A program made the position numbers and the translations under genes. 64,000 nucleotides of DNA from Bosea beijingensis (GTDB lineage Bacteria; Pseudomonadota; Alphaproteobacteria; Rhizobiales; Beijerinckiaceae): contig NZ_CP132359.1 in assembly GCF_030758975.1 (NCBI RefSeq), positions 682,001 through 746,000 of the forward strand, given 5' to 3'. This document shows positions 1 to 9,642 of the stretch, piece by piece (positions within the stretch are counted from its first letter, which is position 1; each line of letters starts with the position of its first letter). Under the pieces are notes generated by a model that saw only the letters and a list, made by a program, of their open reading frames with translations, made no database searches and was not told the DNA's origin.

Positions 1-843
1 CGCCGCAAGCTCACCGATACGGCGCTCGACGATGTCGCGTACTTCCAGCGAATAGGTGCGGGCCGTGCCGCCGATGACGAGCTCGGACGGAATCACGTTC
101 GAGGCGTTGACGTCGCCGCCATGGATATAGCCGACGCTGATCACCGCCGTGTCGAGCGGGGGCACGTTGCGGCCGACGATGCCCTGCAGGCCAAGCACGA
201 AATGCGCCTGCGCATAGGTGATGTCGGTCGAAAGATGTGGCTGGGAGCCGCCATGGCCGCCGACGCCGCGGAAGGTGACCTTCCAGCTATCGGCCGCCGC
301 CAGGAACGGGCCGACATTGATGCCGAAACTCGAAACCGGCATGCCGGGCACGTTATGCAGCCCATAGATCGCGTCGCAGGGGAAGCGCTCGAACAGCTTG
401 TCGGCCAGCATGGCGTTGGCGCCGCCGCGGCCTTCCTCGGCCGGCTGGAAGATCAGGTTGACGGTGCCGGCGAAGTCGCGGTTCTCGGCGAGGTAGCGCG
501 CCGCGGCGAGCAGCATCGTGGTGTGCCCGTCATGGCCGCAGGCATGCATCCGGCCCGGATTCTTCGAGGAATAGGGCAGATTGGTCGTCTCATCGAGCGC
601 AAGGCAGTCCATGTCGGCGCGCAGGCCCACCGCACGGCCGGGCCTGTTGCCGCGGATCACCCCGACGACGCCGGTCTTGCCGACATTCTCGGTGACCTCG
701 ACCCCCCACTCGCGCAGCTTGTCGGCAACGAGCTTGGCCGTGCGGACTTCTTCGAGCCCGAGTTCAGGATGAGCATGGATATCGCGGCGGATCGCGGTGA
801 AGGCGGCGTGATGCTGGCCGAGCCAGGCGTCGAGCTTGGTCAT
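1..843 (-). CDS. M20 family amidohydrolase, first copy (C-terminus outside window)
   Basis: This is the N-terminal 281 codons of an M20D-type metal-dependent amidohydrolase (hippurate hydrolase / N-acyl amino acid hydrolase class). The rest lies left of position 1. The start at 843 matches the start of the complete neighbour at 2284. The zinc-binding HACGHDGH motif lies near residues 100-107 and EEGRGGA near 136-142. The protein is almost identical to the gene at 1088-2284, so the two are a tandem duplication in the same orientation. Substitutions are scattered; for example the residues after GLHN read VPGMPVSSFG here and TPGMAPGTFG in the other copy. The family removes acyl groups from amino acid conjugates in the cytosol. 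The exact substrate is not predictable. Confidence 0.9.
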   Translation of the reverse strand, partial: MTKLDAWLGQHHAAFTAIRRDIHAHPELGLEEVRTAKLVADKLREWGVEVTENVGKTGVVGVIRGNRPGRAVGLRADMDCLALDETTNLPYSSKNPGRMHACGHDGHTTMLLAAARYLAENRDFAGTVNLIFQPAEEGRGGANAMLADKLFERFPCDAIYGLHNVPGMPVSSFGINVGPFLAAADSWKVTFRGVGGHGGSQPHLSTDITYAQAHFVLGLQGIVGRNVPPLDTAVISVGYIHGGDVNASNVIPSELVIGGTARTYSLEVRDIVERRIGELAA

Positions 844-1046
844 GATCGGTGTCTTCCCCTCTCCTGCGGCATCGGGAATGTGAGCTCAGCCGATGTTCCC
901 GATCCGCTCCATATCGCAGAATTCTTCGAAATAGGTCGAACGTCCAGGCCAACTGCCCCGACCGAAACAGCGCGTGCCATCCGGATGGGGCGAAGCCTGG
1001 GCCGGCCCCCGTGTGGAACGACCGGGAATGACGGGCTGTCCTGCGT

Positions 1047-1083
1047 GATCGCAGCCGGCCCCGGAGGGCCGGCCGCGATGATC
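1047..1083 (-). terminator. Hairpin after M20 gene stop
   Basis: A GCCGGCCC / GGGCCGGC stem with a four-base loop is extended by outer GATCGC / GCGAT arms just past the stop codon of the complete M20 gene. There is no T-tract, so it may be an mRNA-stabilising hairpin rather than a true intrinsic terminator. Confidence 0.5.
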
Positions 1084-1087
1084 GTGA

Positions 1088-2284
1088 TCAGGCGGCCTTG
1101 GCCTGCCCGAGCTCCTGGTCGACGACGCCGACCCAGTAGCGCACGCCATCCGGGATGATCTCGTCGTTGAAGTCGTAGAGCGGCGTATGCAGGCCGACGA
1201 AGGAGCCGTCCGGGTTGACGCCGTTGCCGATGCGCATGAAAGCGCCAGGGCGCACCAGCATCATCTCGGCGAAATCCTCGCCGCCCGTGCCCGGCCGCAA
1301 CTGGCCGTTGACCTTCTCGGCGCCGACCGCGGCCGTCGCTGCCGCGACGCCGACCCGGACCTGCTCGGCCTCGTTCACCAGCGGGCTGGTGCCACGATGA
1401 TAATAGGCCTCGGCCTTGCAACCCCAGGCCTGAGCGGTGGCCGCCGCGAGCTCGCCGATACGGCGCTCGACGAGATCGCGCACCTCAAGCGAGTAGGTGC
1501 GGGCCGTGCCGCCGATGACAAGTTCGGAGGGAATGACGTTCGAGGCGTTGACGTCGCCGCCATGGATATAGCCGACGCTGATCACCGCCGTGTCGAGCGG
1601 GGCGACGTTGCGGCCGATGATGCCCTGCAGGCCGAGCACGAAATGCGCCTGGGCATAGGTGATGTCGGTCGAGCGATGCGGCTGCGAGCCGCCATGGCCG
1701 CCGACGCCGTGGAAGGTGACCTTCCAGCTATCGGCCGCCGCCAGGAACGGGCCGACCGTGGTGCCGAAGGTGCCGGGCGCCATGCCGGGCGTGTTGTGCA
1801 GGCCGTAGATCGCATCGCAGGGAAAACGCTCGAACAGCTTGTCGGCCAGCATCGCATTGGCGCCGCCGCGGCCTTCCTCGGCCGGCTGGAAGATCAGGTT
1901 GACGGTGCCCTCGAAATCCCGGTTCTCGGCGAGGTAGCGCCCGGCCGCGAGCAGCATCGTGGTGTGCCCGTCATGACCGCAGGCATGCATCCGGCCCGGA
2001 TTCTTCGAGGAATAGGGCAGGTTCGTCGTCTCATCGAGCGCCAGGCAGTCCATGTCGGCGCGCAGGCCCACGGCCCGGCCGGGCCTGTTGCCGCGGATCA
2101 CCCCGACGACGCCGGTCTTGCCGACATTCTCGGTGACCTCGACGCCCCATTCGCGCAGCTTGTCCGCGACGAGCTTGGCCGTGCGCACCTCTTCGAGGCC
2201 GAGTTCGGGATGCTCATGGATGTCGCGGCGGATCGCGGTGAAGGCGGCATGGTGCTGGTCGAGCCAGGCGTCGAGCTTCGTCAT
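1088..2284 (-). CDS. M20 family amidohydrolase (hippurate hydrolase-like), complete copy
   Basis: The gene encodes 398 residues, a normal length for M20D amidohydrolases. HACGHDGH (residues 100-107), EEGRGGA (136-142) and a C-terminal GTGGEDF segment supply the usual metal and catalytic residues. No signal peptide is visible, so the enzyme should be cytosolic. I place the start at ATG 2284 (MTKLDAW...). The reading frame stays open upstream to 2383, but the extension is unlike the family and ATG 2284 follows a GGAGAGGGG ribosome-binding stretch. The gene lies downstream of, and is oriented away from, purA. It is the intact partner of the copy that leaves the window. Family-level function is acyl-amino acid hydrolysis; the substrate is unknown. 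Confidence 0.92.
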   Translation of the reverse strand: MTKLDAWLDQHHAAFTAIRRDIHEHPELGLEEVRTAKLVADKLREWGVEVTENVGKTGVVGVIRGNRPGRAVGLRADMDCLALDETTNLPYSSKNPGRMHACGHDGHTTMLLAAGRYLAENRDFEGTVNLIFQPAEEGRGGANAMLADKLFERFPCDAIYGLHNTPGMAPGTFGTTVGPFLAAADSWKVTFHGVGGHGGSQPHRSTDITYAQAHFVLGLQGIIGRNVAPLDTAVISVGYIHGGDVNASNVIPSELVIGGTARTYSLEVRDLVERRIGELAAATAQAWGCKAEAYYHRGTSPLVNEAEQVRVGVAAATAAVGAEKVNGQLRPGTGGEDFAEMMLVRPGAFMRIGNGVNPDGSFVGLHTPLYDFNDEIIPDGVRYWVGVVDQELGQAKAA

Positions 2285-2590
2285 GGTCGGTGAAATCCCC
2301 TCTCCTTGGGTCGGCGCGCGGCGTGGCCCCTCCATCGCCGCCTGCTGACCCATAGCCCTTACGCCCGATTGTGGCAGCATCACTGCGCAGATGCTGCAGG
2401 GCGGCCATGCTCCGGCAGTTTATCCCGCCAAATTGGTGTCCAGGCCGCCGGAAAACTTGACCTGCGGGCCGTGTTGGCCCATGAGGGCTTGCAAGGACCT
2501 GCCCCGAAACCCCGGCCTTGCGCCGGGGTTTTGCATTTGCGCGGGCCGCTTGCGTGAAGGCAACGCGGTAACAGCAGGGACACCTCGCTC
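2285..2590. other. Divergent intergenic region M20 / purA
   Basis: These 306 bp separate two divergently transcribed genes and should hold both promoters. The only clear structure is the GC-rich hairpin with a T-run at 2507-2535. No convincing small ORF or known riboswitch consensus was seen. Confidence 0.5.
2507..2535 (+). terminator. Intrinsic terminator-like hairpin in the purA leader
   Basis: An AAACCCCGG / CCGGGGTTTT inverted repeat with a seven-base loop ends about 55 nt before the purA ATG. It may terminate a short upstream transcript or act as an attenuator of purA. Sequence alone does not decide between these. Confidence 0.55.
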
Positions 2591-3883
<1,293 letters not shown>

Positions 3884-3914
3884 CGGCGGGCTTTATCAGC
3901 GACAAGTGAGGCCA

Positions 3915-5156
3915 ATGGCCGACTTCTATCCGATCCTGGCGCGTGCCGTCGCCGGGCTGCCCGAAACCTCCCCGGAGGCCCGGCGCGCCATCTACGACCG
4001 GGCGCGGACGGCGCTCGTCGCGCAGTTGCGCGGTCTCGACCCGCCCCTGAGCGAGGCCGAGATCATGCGCGAGCGCCTGTCGCTCGACGAGGCGGTCGCC
4101 CGGATCGAGGCTGATTACGACGACGCGCCGGCTCCGCCGCCGGCGTCCGACGGCCCGGTGATCCGCACCGTCGAGAACCCGACGCTGCCGATCCGCCCGC
4201 CGACGCCGAAGAAGGCGCCGGAATTCGCGCCGCTCCCCGCCGCTGCCGGTCAGGACGACGGCGAGCCCCTGCCGGAACCGGCCGAGCCGCAGGTTGCCCG
4301 GCCGCGGGTGCAGCCGCCGCGCGAACGGCGGGTCAAGCCCGGCCATATCCGCTCCGCCGTCGTCGGCGGCGTCGTGGCGGTCGCGGTCGCCGCGATCGCG
4401 GCCACGGCGATCTATGTCCACAAGCTCCGGCCGCAGGACACGCCGCGCCAGAGCAGCGAGACCGCCCAACGCGCCCAACCGACGCAACCCGACAATGCCG
4501 GCAAGATTTCCGAGCGGGCCGGCGAGCCGGGCTCGCCGCAGCAGAATCGCCCTGCCGGCAACCCGCAGGGCAATACGCCCGGCACCCCCGTGCCGCAGCC
4601 CAGCGGCGAGATCGCGGTCGCCCAGCGTGCCGTCCTCTTCATCGAGGTGCCGGAAACCCCGCAGCAGCCGCAGACCAGGACCGGCCGCGTGTTCTGGCGC
4701 CTCGACAGCGAGAGCGCCGGCCAGGGCCGCCCGATCGAGACCATCGTGCGGGCGACCGTCGAGATTCCCGAAGAGGGCTTGAGCCTCGACTTCACCATCC
4801 GCCGCAACACCGATTCGGCTTTCCCGGCCTCGCATATCATCGGCCTGCGCTTCACCAGCACCGGCGACCCGGCGACCCAGACGGTCAAGGAAGTCGGCGT
4901 TCCCCAGTTCAAGAGCGAGGAAGGCGAGCGCGGCGCGCCGCTCTCGGCGATCAACTCGGCGCTCGGCGACAATCTCTTCGTCGCGGCCTTGTCGAACGTG
5001 CCGGTCGAGGTCGAGCGCAATGTCGACCTGATCCTCAGCCGTAGCTGGATCGACGTGCCCGTGCGCTTCGCCTCGGGCCGGCGTGGCATCATCACCTTCG
5101 AGAAGGGCGTCTCCGGCAGCCAGACGCTAGCTGACGCCTTCGGCCGCTGGCGGTAA
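3915..5156 (+). CDS. Hypothetical single-pass membrane protein
   Basis: The gene encodes 413 residues without a recognised enzymatic domain. The N-terminal ~70 residues look like a cytoplasmic helical region (DFYPILARAVAGLPE...). A Pro/Ala-rich linker follows, then one transmembrane helix near residues 147-168. A long periplasmic-side part follows, starting with a Gln/Pro/Asn-rich stretch and ending in a folded C-terminal region. The GTG at 3906 is in frame, but ATG 3915 is preferred because GTGAGG can serve as its ribosome binding site. It lies 31 bp after purA on the same strand, so co-transcription is likely. Its role is unknown. Confidence 0.8.
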   Translation: MADFYPILARAVAGLPETSPEARRAIYDRARTALVAQLRGLDPPLSEAEIMRERLSLDEAVARIEADYDDAPAPPPASDGPVIRTVENPTLPIRPPTPKKAPEFAPLPAAAGQDDGEPLPEPAEPQVARPRVQPPRERRVKPGHIRSAVVGGVVAVAVAAIAATAIYVHKLRPQDTPRQSSETAQRAQPTQPDNAGKISERAGEPGSPQQNRPAGNPQGNTPGTPVPQPSGEIAVAQRAVLFIEVPETPQQPQTRTGRVFWRLDSESAGQGRPIETIVRATVEIPEEGLSLDFTIRRNTDSAFPASHIIGLRFTSTGDPATQTVKEVGVPQFKSEEGERGAPLSAINSALGDNLFVAALSNVPVEVERNVDLILSRSWIDVPVRFASGRRGIITFEKGVSGSQTLADAFGRWR

Positions 5157-5206
5157 GGGCGCGCCGCGCTATCGTCTTTTCCAGAGACGCGCGTATAGCG
5201 CGGTAG

Positions 5207-5325
5207 GGTGAGGGGTAGCCCCCTCACCGAGTGAGCTTTGAGGTGGTCGCCGCGCAGCGGTGAGGCTGTAGCTGGCTGGTCCAGGCGCCGACACCTCACC
5301 CCTACCCTCTCCTTACAGGAGAGGG
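5207..5325. repeat. Intergenic hairpin pair between convergent genes
   Basis: Two hairpins lie between the convergent 3915-5156 and 5342-6289 genes. The first is GGTGAGGGG / CCCCTCACC (5207-5228). The second is CCTCTCC / GGAGAGG (5306-5324). CCTCACCCC-type sequence recurs in both, which suggests a degenerate intergenic repeat. It probably also serves as a bidirectional transcription end. Confidence 0.5.
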
Positions 5326-5341
5326 GATCCCGCGCCCCTCT

Positions 5342-6289
5342 TCAGCTCTTCCGCTCGGCCGCGAACCGCGCCGCCGCCCGCAGCATATCCGCCTCCGGGC
5401 CGAAGCCCGCCAAAGCCTCCACCGCCTCGGCGCTCAACCGATCGCGCTCGCGCTTGGCACCGTCGAGGCCGAGCGCGCCGACCAGCGTGCCCTTGCCCTT
5501 GTCGGCGTCCTTGGCGGTCGCCTTGCCCATTTGCTCGGCATCAGATTCGACGTCGAGGATGTCGTCGGCGACCTGGAAGGTCGCGCCCAGCGCCCGGCCA
5601 TAGCGCCCGAGCGCGGCCAGCGCCGCCGCATCCGCTCCGCCGAGCCGCGCGCCGATCTCGACGCTCGCCGCCAGCAATGCCCCGGTCTTCATCGCCTGGA
5701 GCCGGCGAATCTCCGCTTCCGGAAGCGCGCCGCGCACCGGCTCGAAGCGCCCTTCGGCAGCAAGGTCCAGCATCTGGCCGCCGACCATGCCGCCGACGCC
5801 AGAGGCCCGTGCGAGGCAGGTCACCAGCGCCGCGCGCACCGCGCCGTCGGGATGCGTCGCCTCGTCGGCCAGCACCTCGAAGGCCAGCGTCAGCAGGGCA
5901 TCGCCCGCCAGGATCGCCGTCGCCTCGTCGAAGGCCTTGTGGACGGTCGGCCGCCCCCGGCGCAGGTCGTCGTCATCCATCGCCGGCAGGTCGTCATGCA
6001 CCAGCGAATAGCAATGCAGCAATTCGACCGCGGCTCCCGCCCGCCTAGCCTGCTCGGCAGGGACACCCAAAAACCGCGCCGTCTCGACCGTCAGGAAGGG
6101 CCGCAGCCGCTTGCCGCCGGCCAGCGCGCCATGCCGCATCGCGGCAACCAGACGCGGCGGGCGTACGATCTCGCCCGTAGCCGGAGCATTGGACAGCACG
6201 GCCTCCAATAGTGCCTCGATGGCAACCGCGTTCTGCGCCAGCCGGGTATCGAGATCGCCGGAATGGACCGAAGGAGGGACGGAACTCAT
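5342..6289 (-). CDS. ispA: Polyprenyl (farnesyl) diphosphate synthase
   Basis: The 315-residue protein is a class I trans-prenyltransferase that condenses isopentenyl diphosphate with allylic diphosphates in the cytosol. The first aspartate-rich motif is DDLPAMDDDD, with the two-residue insertion typical of bacterial farnesyl/geranylgeranyl synthases, followed by RRGRPTVHK. The second is DDILD. GGKRLRP near residues 57-63 binds isopentenyl diphosphate. Length and insertion favour a farnesyl diphosphate synthase; a geranylgeranyl product cannot be excluded. It is divergent from mtgA. The product feeds quinone, hopanoid and undecaprenyl lipid synthesis. Confidence 0.93.
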   Translation of the reverse strand: MSSVPPSVHSGDLDTRLAQNAVAIEALLEAVLSNAPATGEIVRPPRLVAAMRHGALAGGKRLRPFLTVETARFLGVPAEQARRAGAAVELLHCYSLVHDDLPAMDDDDLRRGRPTVHKAFDEATAILAGDALLTLAFEVLADEATHPDGAVRAALVTCLARASGVGGMVGGQMLDLAAEGRFEPVRGALPEAEIRRLQAMKTGALLAASVEIGARLGGADAAALAALGRYGRALGATFQVADDILDVESDAEQMGKATAKDADKGKGTLVGALGLDGAKRERDRLSAEAVEALAGFGPEADMLRAAARFAAERKS

Positions 6290-6416
6290 GCGCAGGTCTC
6301 GCGTTCGCTGCCGGAAGGGGGGCCTTGCCGGACGTTCGCTGCATCGTCAAGCTGCGCCGCCTTGGGCTCGGGCCATGACGGCCGGGCCGGCCGAGCGGCA
6401 GCGGGGGTGAAGCAAG

Positions 6417-7085
6417 GTGCTGGGTAGGGTTCTCGGCCTGTGCTTCCGGCTCGCCATCTGGCTGCTCCTCGCCCTCGCGGCGTTGATCCTGCTCTATCGC
6501 TTTGTGCCGGTGCCCTCGACATTGATGCTCGGCCGCTGGCTTGTACTGAAGCCGGTCGAGCGCGACTGGGTGCCGCTCGACCAGATTTCGCCGCACCTGA
6601 TCAAGGCCGTCATCGCCTCCGAGGATCAGCGCTTCTGCAGCCATGGCGGCGTCGACTGGGTCGAGCTCAACAAGGTGCTGGAGAACGAGGACGGGCCGAG
6701 CCGCGGCGCCTCGACACTGACCATGCAGACCGCCAAGAACGTCTTCCTCTGGCCCGGCCGCTCCTATATCCGCAAGGGCATGGAGATCCCGCTCGCCATG
6801 GCGATCGACCTCGCCTGGTCAAAACCGCGCGTCATCGAGGTCTACCTGAACGTCGCCGAATGGGGCGAAGGCCTGTTCGGGGCGGAAGCCGCGGCACAGC
6901 GCTATTTCCGCAAATCCGCGGCACGATTGACGCCGGCCGAGGCCGCCCGGCTTGCCGGCGCCCTGCCCAATCCGCTGTTGCGCAACCCGGCAAAGCCGAA
7001 TCGGGCGCTGCAATCCGCAGCCGGCCGCAGCCTGCGCCAGCTCGGCCAGCTCGGATCGCTGGGCGATTGCGGCCTTCCCGGCTAG
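6417..7085 (+). CDS. mtgA: Monofunctional biosynthetic peptidoglycan transglycosylase
   Basis: The 222-residue protein is a GT51 glycosyltransferase that polymerises lipid II at the inner membrane. It starts with a GTG codon and has an N-terminal transmembrane helix (residues ~7-27). The family motifs are SEDQRFCSHGGVDW with the catalytic glutamate, RGASTLTMQTAKN, RKGMEIPLA and EVYLNVAEWG. No transpeptidase domain follows, which separates it from class A penicillin-binding proteins. It is divergent from ispA with about 127 bp between. No alternative start keeps the membrane helix intact. Confidence 0.96.
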   Translation: MLGRVLGLCFRLAIWLLLALAALILLYRFVPVPSTLMLGRWLVLKPVERDWVPLDQISPHLIKAVIASEDQRFCSHGGVDWVELNKVLENEDGPSRGASTLTMQTAKNVFLWPGRSYIRKGMEIPLAMAIDLAWSKPRVIEVYLNVAEWGEGLFGAEAAAQRYFRKSAARLTPAEAARLAGALPNPLLRNPAKPNRALQSAAGRSLRQLGQLGSLGDCGLPG

Positions 7086-7236
7086 AACCTGCCGCGCCAG
7101 CGAAGAAAACCGGATTCGGCACTAGCAATCCTCGCCCCGACCGTGTAAGGCCAACGCCTCACGAGATTGATCCGTCGCTGTGGCGGATGCGTGGCCTTGG
7201 GCCAGCGTCCGGGCGGTGGCATGATGGAGAAGTACA

Positions 7237-7422
7237 ATGGCCGTTCCGAAGAGAAAGACGTCGCCGTCGAAGCGTGGCATGCGCCGCTCGGCCGACGCCC
7301 TGAAGCAGCCCACCTATATCGAGGACAAGAACTCGGGTGAGCTGCGCCGTCCGCACCATGTCGACCTGAAGAGCGGCATGTATCGCGGCCGTCAGGTCCT
7401 GAAGGTCAAGACCGACGCCTGA
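7237..7422 (+). CDS. rpmF: 50S ribosomal protein L32
   Basis: This 61-residue basic protein begins [18 protein letters not shown], the L32 signature, and belongs to the large ribosomal subunit near the peptidyl-transferase exit. It lacks the zinc-binding cysteine pairs found in some L32 proteins, as is usual in alphaproteobacteria. An AGAAGTAC stretch before the ATG may act as ribosome binding site. A strong intrinsic terminator follows at 7463-7490, so it is monocistronic. Confidence 0.98.
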   Translation: MAVPKRKTSPSKRGMRRSADALKQPTYIEDKNSGELRRPHHVDLKSGMYRGRQVLKVKTDA

Positions 7423-7462
7423 GGCGTTCCGTCTTCGACACAGGCTTGCCTGCAAAAGTTTG

Positions 7463-7490
7463 AAACCGGCCGCGAGGCCGGTTTTTCTTT
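7463..7490 (+). terminator. rpmF intrinsic terminator
   Basis: An AAACCGGC / GGCCGGTTT stem with a short loop is followed by TTTTCTTT, a canonical Rho-independent terminator about 40 nt after rpmF. Confidence 0.9.
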
Positions 7491-7494
7491 GCCG

Positions 7495-7707
7495 TCAGCC
7501 CCGCGCCGATTGCAGACGGACGCTGGCTGCCGGAACGGCGAGCCGCGCCGTCGCACGATAGAGGCTCGCCGCCGCTTGCGGGCTCGCCCGGCCGCGCCGG
7601 GCGAACGGGCCGATCTCCGCCCGCGCCGCAGCCGCCTGCAGCAGCACGAGCGCCGATGCATTGGCCTCGGCGGCATTCCGTTCGGTCCAGCTTCCGGCTT
7701 CCGCCAT
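7495..7707 (-). CDS. Small hypothetical protein
   Basis: An ORF of 70 codons converges on the rpmF terminator. Its ATG at 7707 follows GGAG at good spacing. The product is Ala/Arg-rich (AAEANASALVLLQAAAARA) and probably helical, with no recognised domain. Support is the ribosome binding site and position between terminator and the next promoter region. The base composition could also yield this frame by chance. Confidence 0.45.
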   Translation of the reverse strand: MAEAGSWTERNAAEANASALVLLQAAAARAEIGPFARRGRASPQAAASLYRATARLAVPAASVRLQSARG

Positions 7708-7819
7708 GTATCACTCCGGCACACGCAACTTGTGACGGAGTGGTCAGTGCAAGGAATCAACCAGCCTTAACGCTGCGTTAATCAGGAATACCGCATCGTT
7801 TCGAAGCACTTCCCATCAC

Positions 7820-9571
7820 ATGGACAGAGCGCCGAAGCACCGGAACGGAGCCGCGCAACCGTCCGATCGAGGCCGACCGATGCCCTCCCCGTCGATCTTC
7901 AGCTTCCAGAACGGCAGCCCGGTTGATCCCCGCAGCATCCTCTCCTCGATCGGCGAAGTGGTTTATGGCTGGGACATCCAGAGCGACGCGCTGAGCTGGG
8001 GGCCGAACGCCCGCGAGGTCCTCGGCGCGCTTCCCGGGCAGGCCATGCAGCGCGGCCTCGCCTTTGCCGGCCTGGTCGAGCCCGGCAGCGGGCCGAGCCG
8101 CTACGACGCGATCTTCTGCTCCAGCGAGCACGACACCGGCGACGGCGTCATCTACCGCACGCGCTACGCCATCGATCTCGCCGGCCGCAAGATGTGGGCC
8201 GAGGATACCGGCCGCTGGTTCGCCGGCAGCGACGGCTATCCGGCGAGCGCGCGCGGCGTGCTCAGGCTCGAACGCGCCGCGAGGCCGGACGAGCTCGAGC
8301 AGTTCGGCAGCGAGCTCTGCGACCGCCCGGCCCTGGTCGAACGAATCGGCATGGCCCTGCAGGAACATCTGCCGGCGGAGCGGCCGGTCGTGGTCCTCGT
8401 CGCCGCCATCGACGAGCTCGCTCGGCTCAACGACGATTTCGGCCATGAGGCCACCGACGAGATCATCGCCACCGTGCATGAGCGCCTGCGCTCGGTGACG
8501 CGCCGGCGCGACCATCTCGTCCGCTATGCCGGCAACAGCTTCGCGATCCTCCTGGTCGGCTGCCCGCCGGAACAGGTCGAGCCCGCCGCCCGCCGCTTCA
8601 TCAAGGTCGTCGCCCAATCGGCGATCGAGACCAGTCGCGGCATCGCGCTGGTGCGCTTGCGCGTCGGCGCCGCCAGCGCCCCCGAGCTCGGCAGCCATGG
8701 CGGCGCCCTGCTCGCCGCGGCGGAAGGCGCCCTGGCAAGTGCCCGTGCCGGCGCCGTCGATACCGCCGTGATGGCCAGGCCGCAGCCGCGCCGTAGCTCG
8801 GGCAGCGACCAGACAGGCTTCGACGTGCAGGCCATTGCCGCCCTCAACGAGCGCCGCGTGCGCCTCGCCTTGCAGCCGATCGTCCGGACGAACTCGCGCG
8901 AGGTCGCCTTCCACGAAGCGCTGCTGCGCGTCGGCCAGGGCGAGACCGGCCTCTACTTCGCCTCGGCCGAGCTGATCCCGATGCTGGAGCGGCGCGGCCT
9001 CGTCCGGCTGTTCGACCAGCGCGTGCTGGAACTCGCGATCGAGATGCTGGGCGCCGACCCGAACCTCAATCTCTCGGTCAACGTCTCGCCGCGCTCCCTG
9101 AACGATCCCGAATGGTTCGACGCCTTCATCGCCTGCACCAGCGCCGCGCGCGGCAAGGCCTCGCGCCTGATCGTCGAGATCACCGAGACCGCAACGATCG
9201 AGAATCCCGGCCGCATCGCCAAACTGCTGGGCCGGATCAAGGAACAGGGCGCGCGCGTCGCGATCGACGATTTCGGGGCCGGTCACACCTCGCTCAAGCA
9301 CCTGCGCGCCTTCCCGATCGACATCCTCAAGATCGACGGCGCCTTCACCCAGAACCTGCGCCGCTCGACCGACGACCGCTTCTATGTCCGCACCCTGGTC
9401 GAGCTCGCCAGCCATCTCGGCGTCGAGACGGTGGCCGAATGGGTCGATGACGAGATGCAGGCATGCATGCTGCGCGACTGGGGCGTCACCTATCTGCAGG
9501 GCCATCTCGTCGGGCGGGCGGAGGTTGCCGAGCCACTGCAGGCTGCGCCGCGCCGGTTGGCGGCCGGCTGA
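7820..9571 (+). CDS. PAS-like / degenerate GGDEF / EAL cyclic-di-GMP phosphodiesterase
   Basis: The 583-residue protein has three parts. Residues ~30-150 form a PAS-like sensor region (VVYGWDIQSDALSWG). Residues ~170-310 form a diguanylate-cyclase fold whose signature is degenerate (RYAGNSFAI where GGDEF is expected), so it is probably inactive or regulatory. Residues ~330-575 form an EAL domain with the metal and catalytic residues present: HEALLR, NVSPRSL, EITET, IDDFGAGHTSL, ILKIDGAF, VAEWV and LQGHLVG. It should hydrolyse cyclic di-GMP in response to an unknown cytosolic signal. No membrane helix is seen. ATG 7860 (MPSPSIF...) is a possible later start. Confidence 0.92.
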   Translation: MDRAPKHRNGAAQPSDRGRPMPSPSIFSFQNGSPVDPRSILSSIGEVVYGWDIQSDALSWGPNAREVLGALPGQAMQRGLAFAGLVEPGSGPSRYDAIFCSSEHDTGDGVIYRTRYAIDLAGRKMWAEDTGRWFAGSDGYPASARGVLRLERAARPDELEQFGSELCDRPALVERIGMALQEHLPAERPVVVLVAAIDELARLNDDFGHEATDEIIATVHERLRSVTRRRDHLVRYAGNSFAILLVGCPPEQVEPAARRFIKVVAQSAIETSRGIALVRLRVGAASAPELGSHGGALLAAAEGALASARAGAVDTAVMARPQPRRSSGSDQTGFDVQAIAALNERRVRLALQPIVRTNSREVAFHEALLRVGQGETGLYFASAELIPMLERRGLVRLFDQRVLELAIEMLGADPNLNLSVNVSPRSLNDPEWFDAFIACTSAARGKASRLIVEITETATIENPGRIAKLLGRIKEQGARVAIDDFGAGHTSLKHLRAFPIDILKIDGAFTQNLRRSTDDRFYVRTLVELASHLGVETVAEWVDDEMQACMLRDWGVTYLQGHLVGRAEVAEPLQAAPRRLAAG

Positions 9572-9642
9572 CGCAGGCATCGCACAAAATCCCGATCCCC
9601 GAGCCGGAAGGCTACCCCTGACGGGCGGCGGCGGTCACAGGC

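Larger units (their letters stand above)
1..2300. repeat. Tandem gene duplication (period about 1441 bp)
   Basis: The sequence from 1 to about 860 repeats at about 1442-2300 with roughly 90% identity by eye. The repeat includes the ribosome-binding region (GAGAGGGG followed by a CACCGA block before each ATG). The roughly 240 bp between the copies is not duplicated at its upstream end. Confidence 0.85.
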
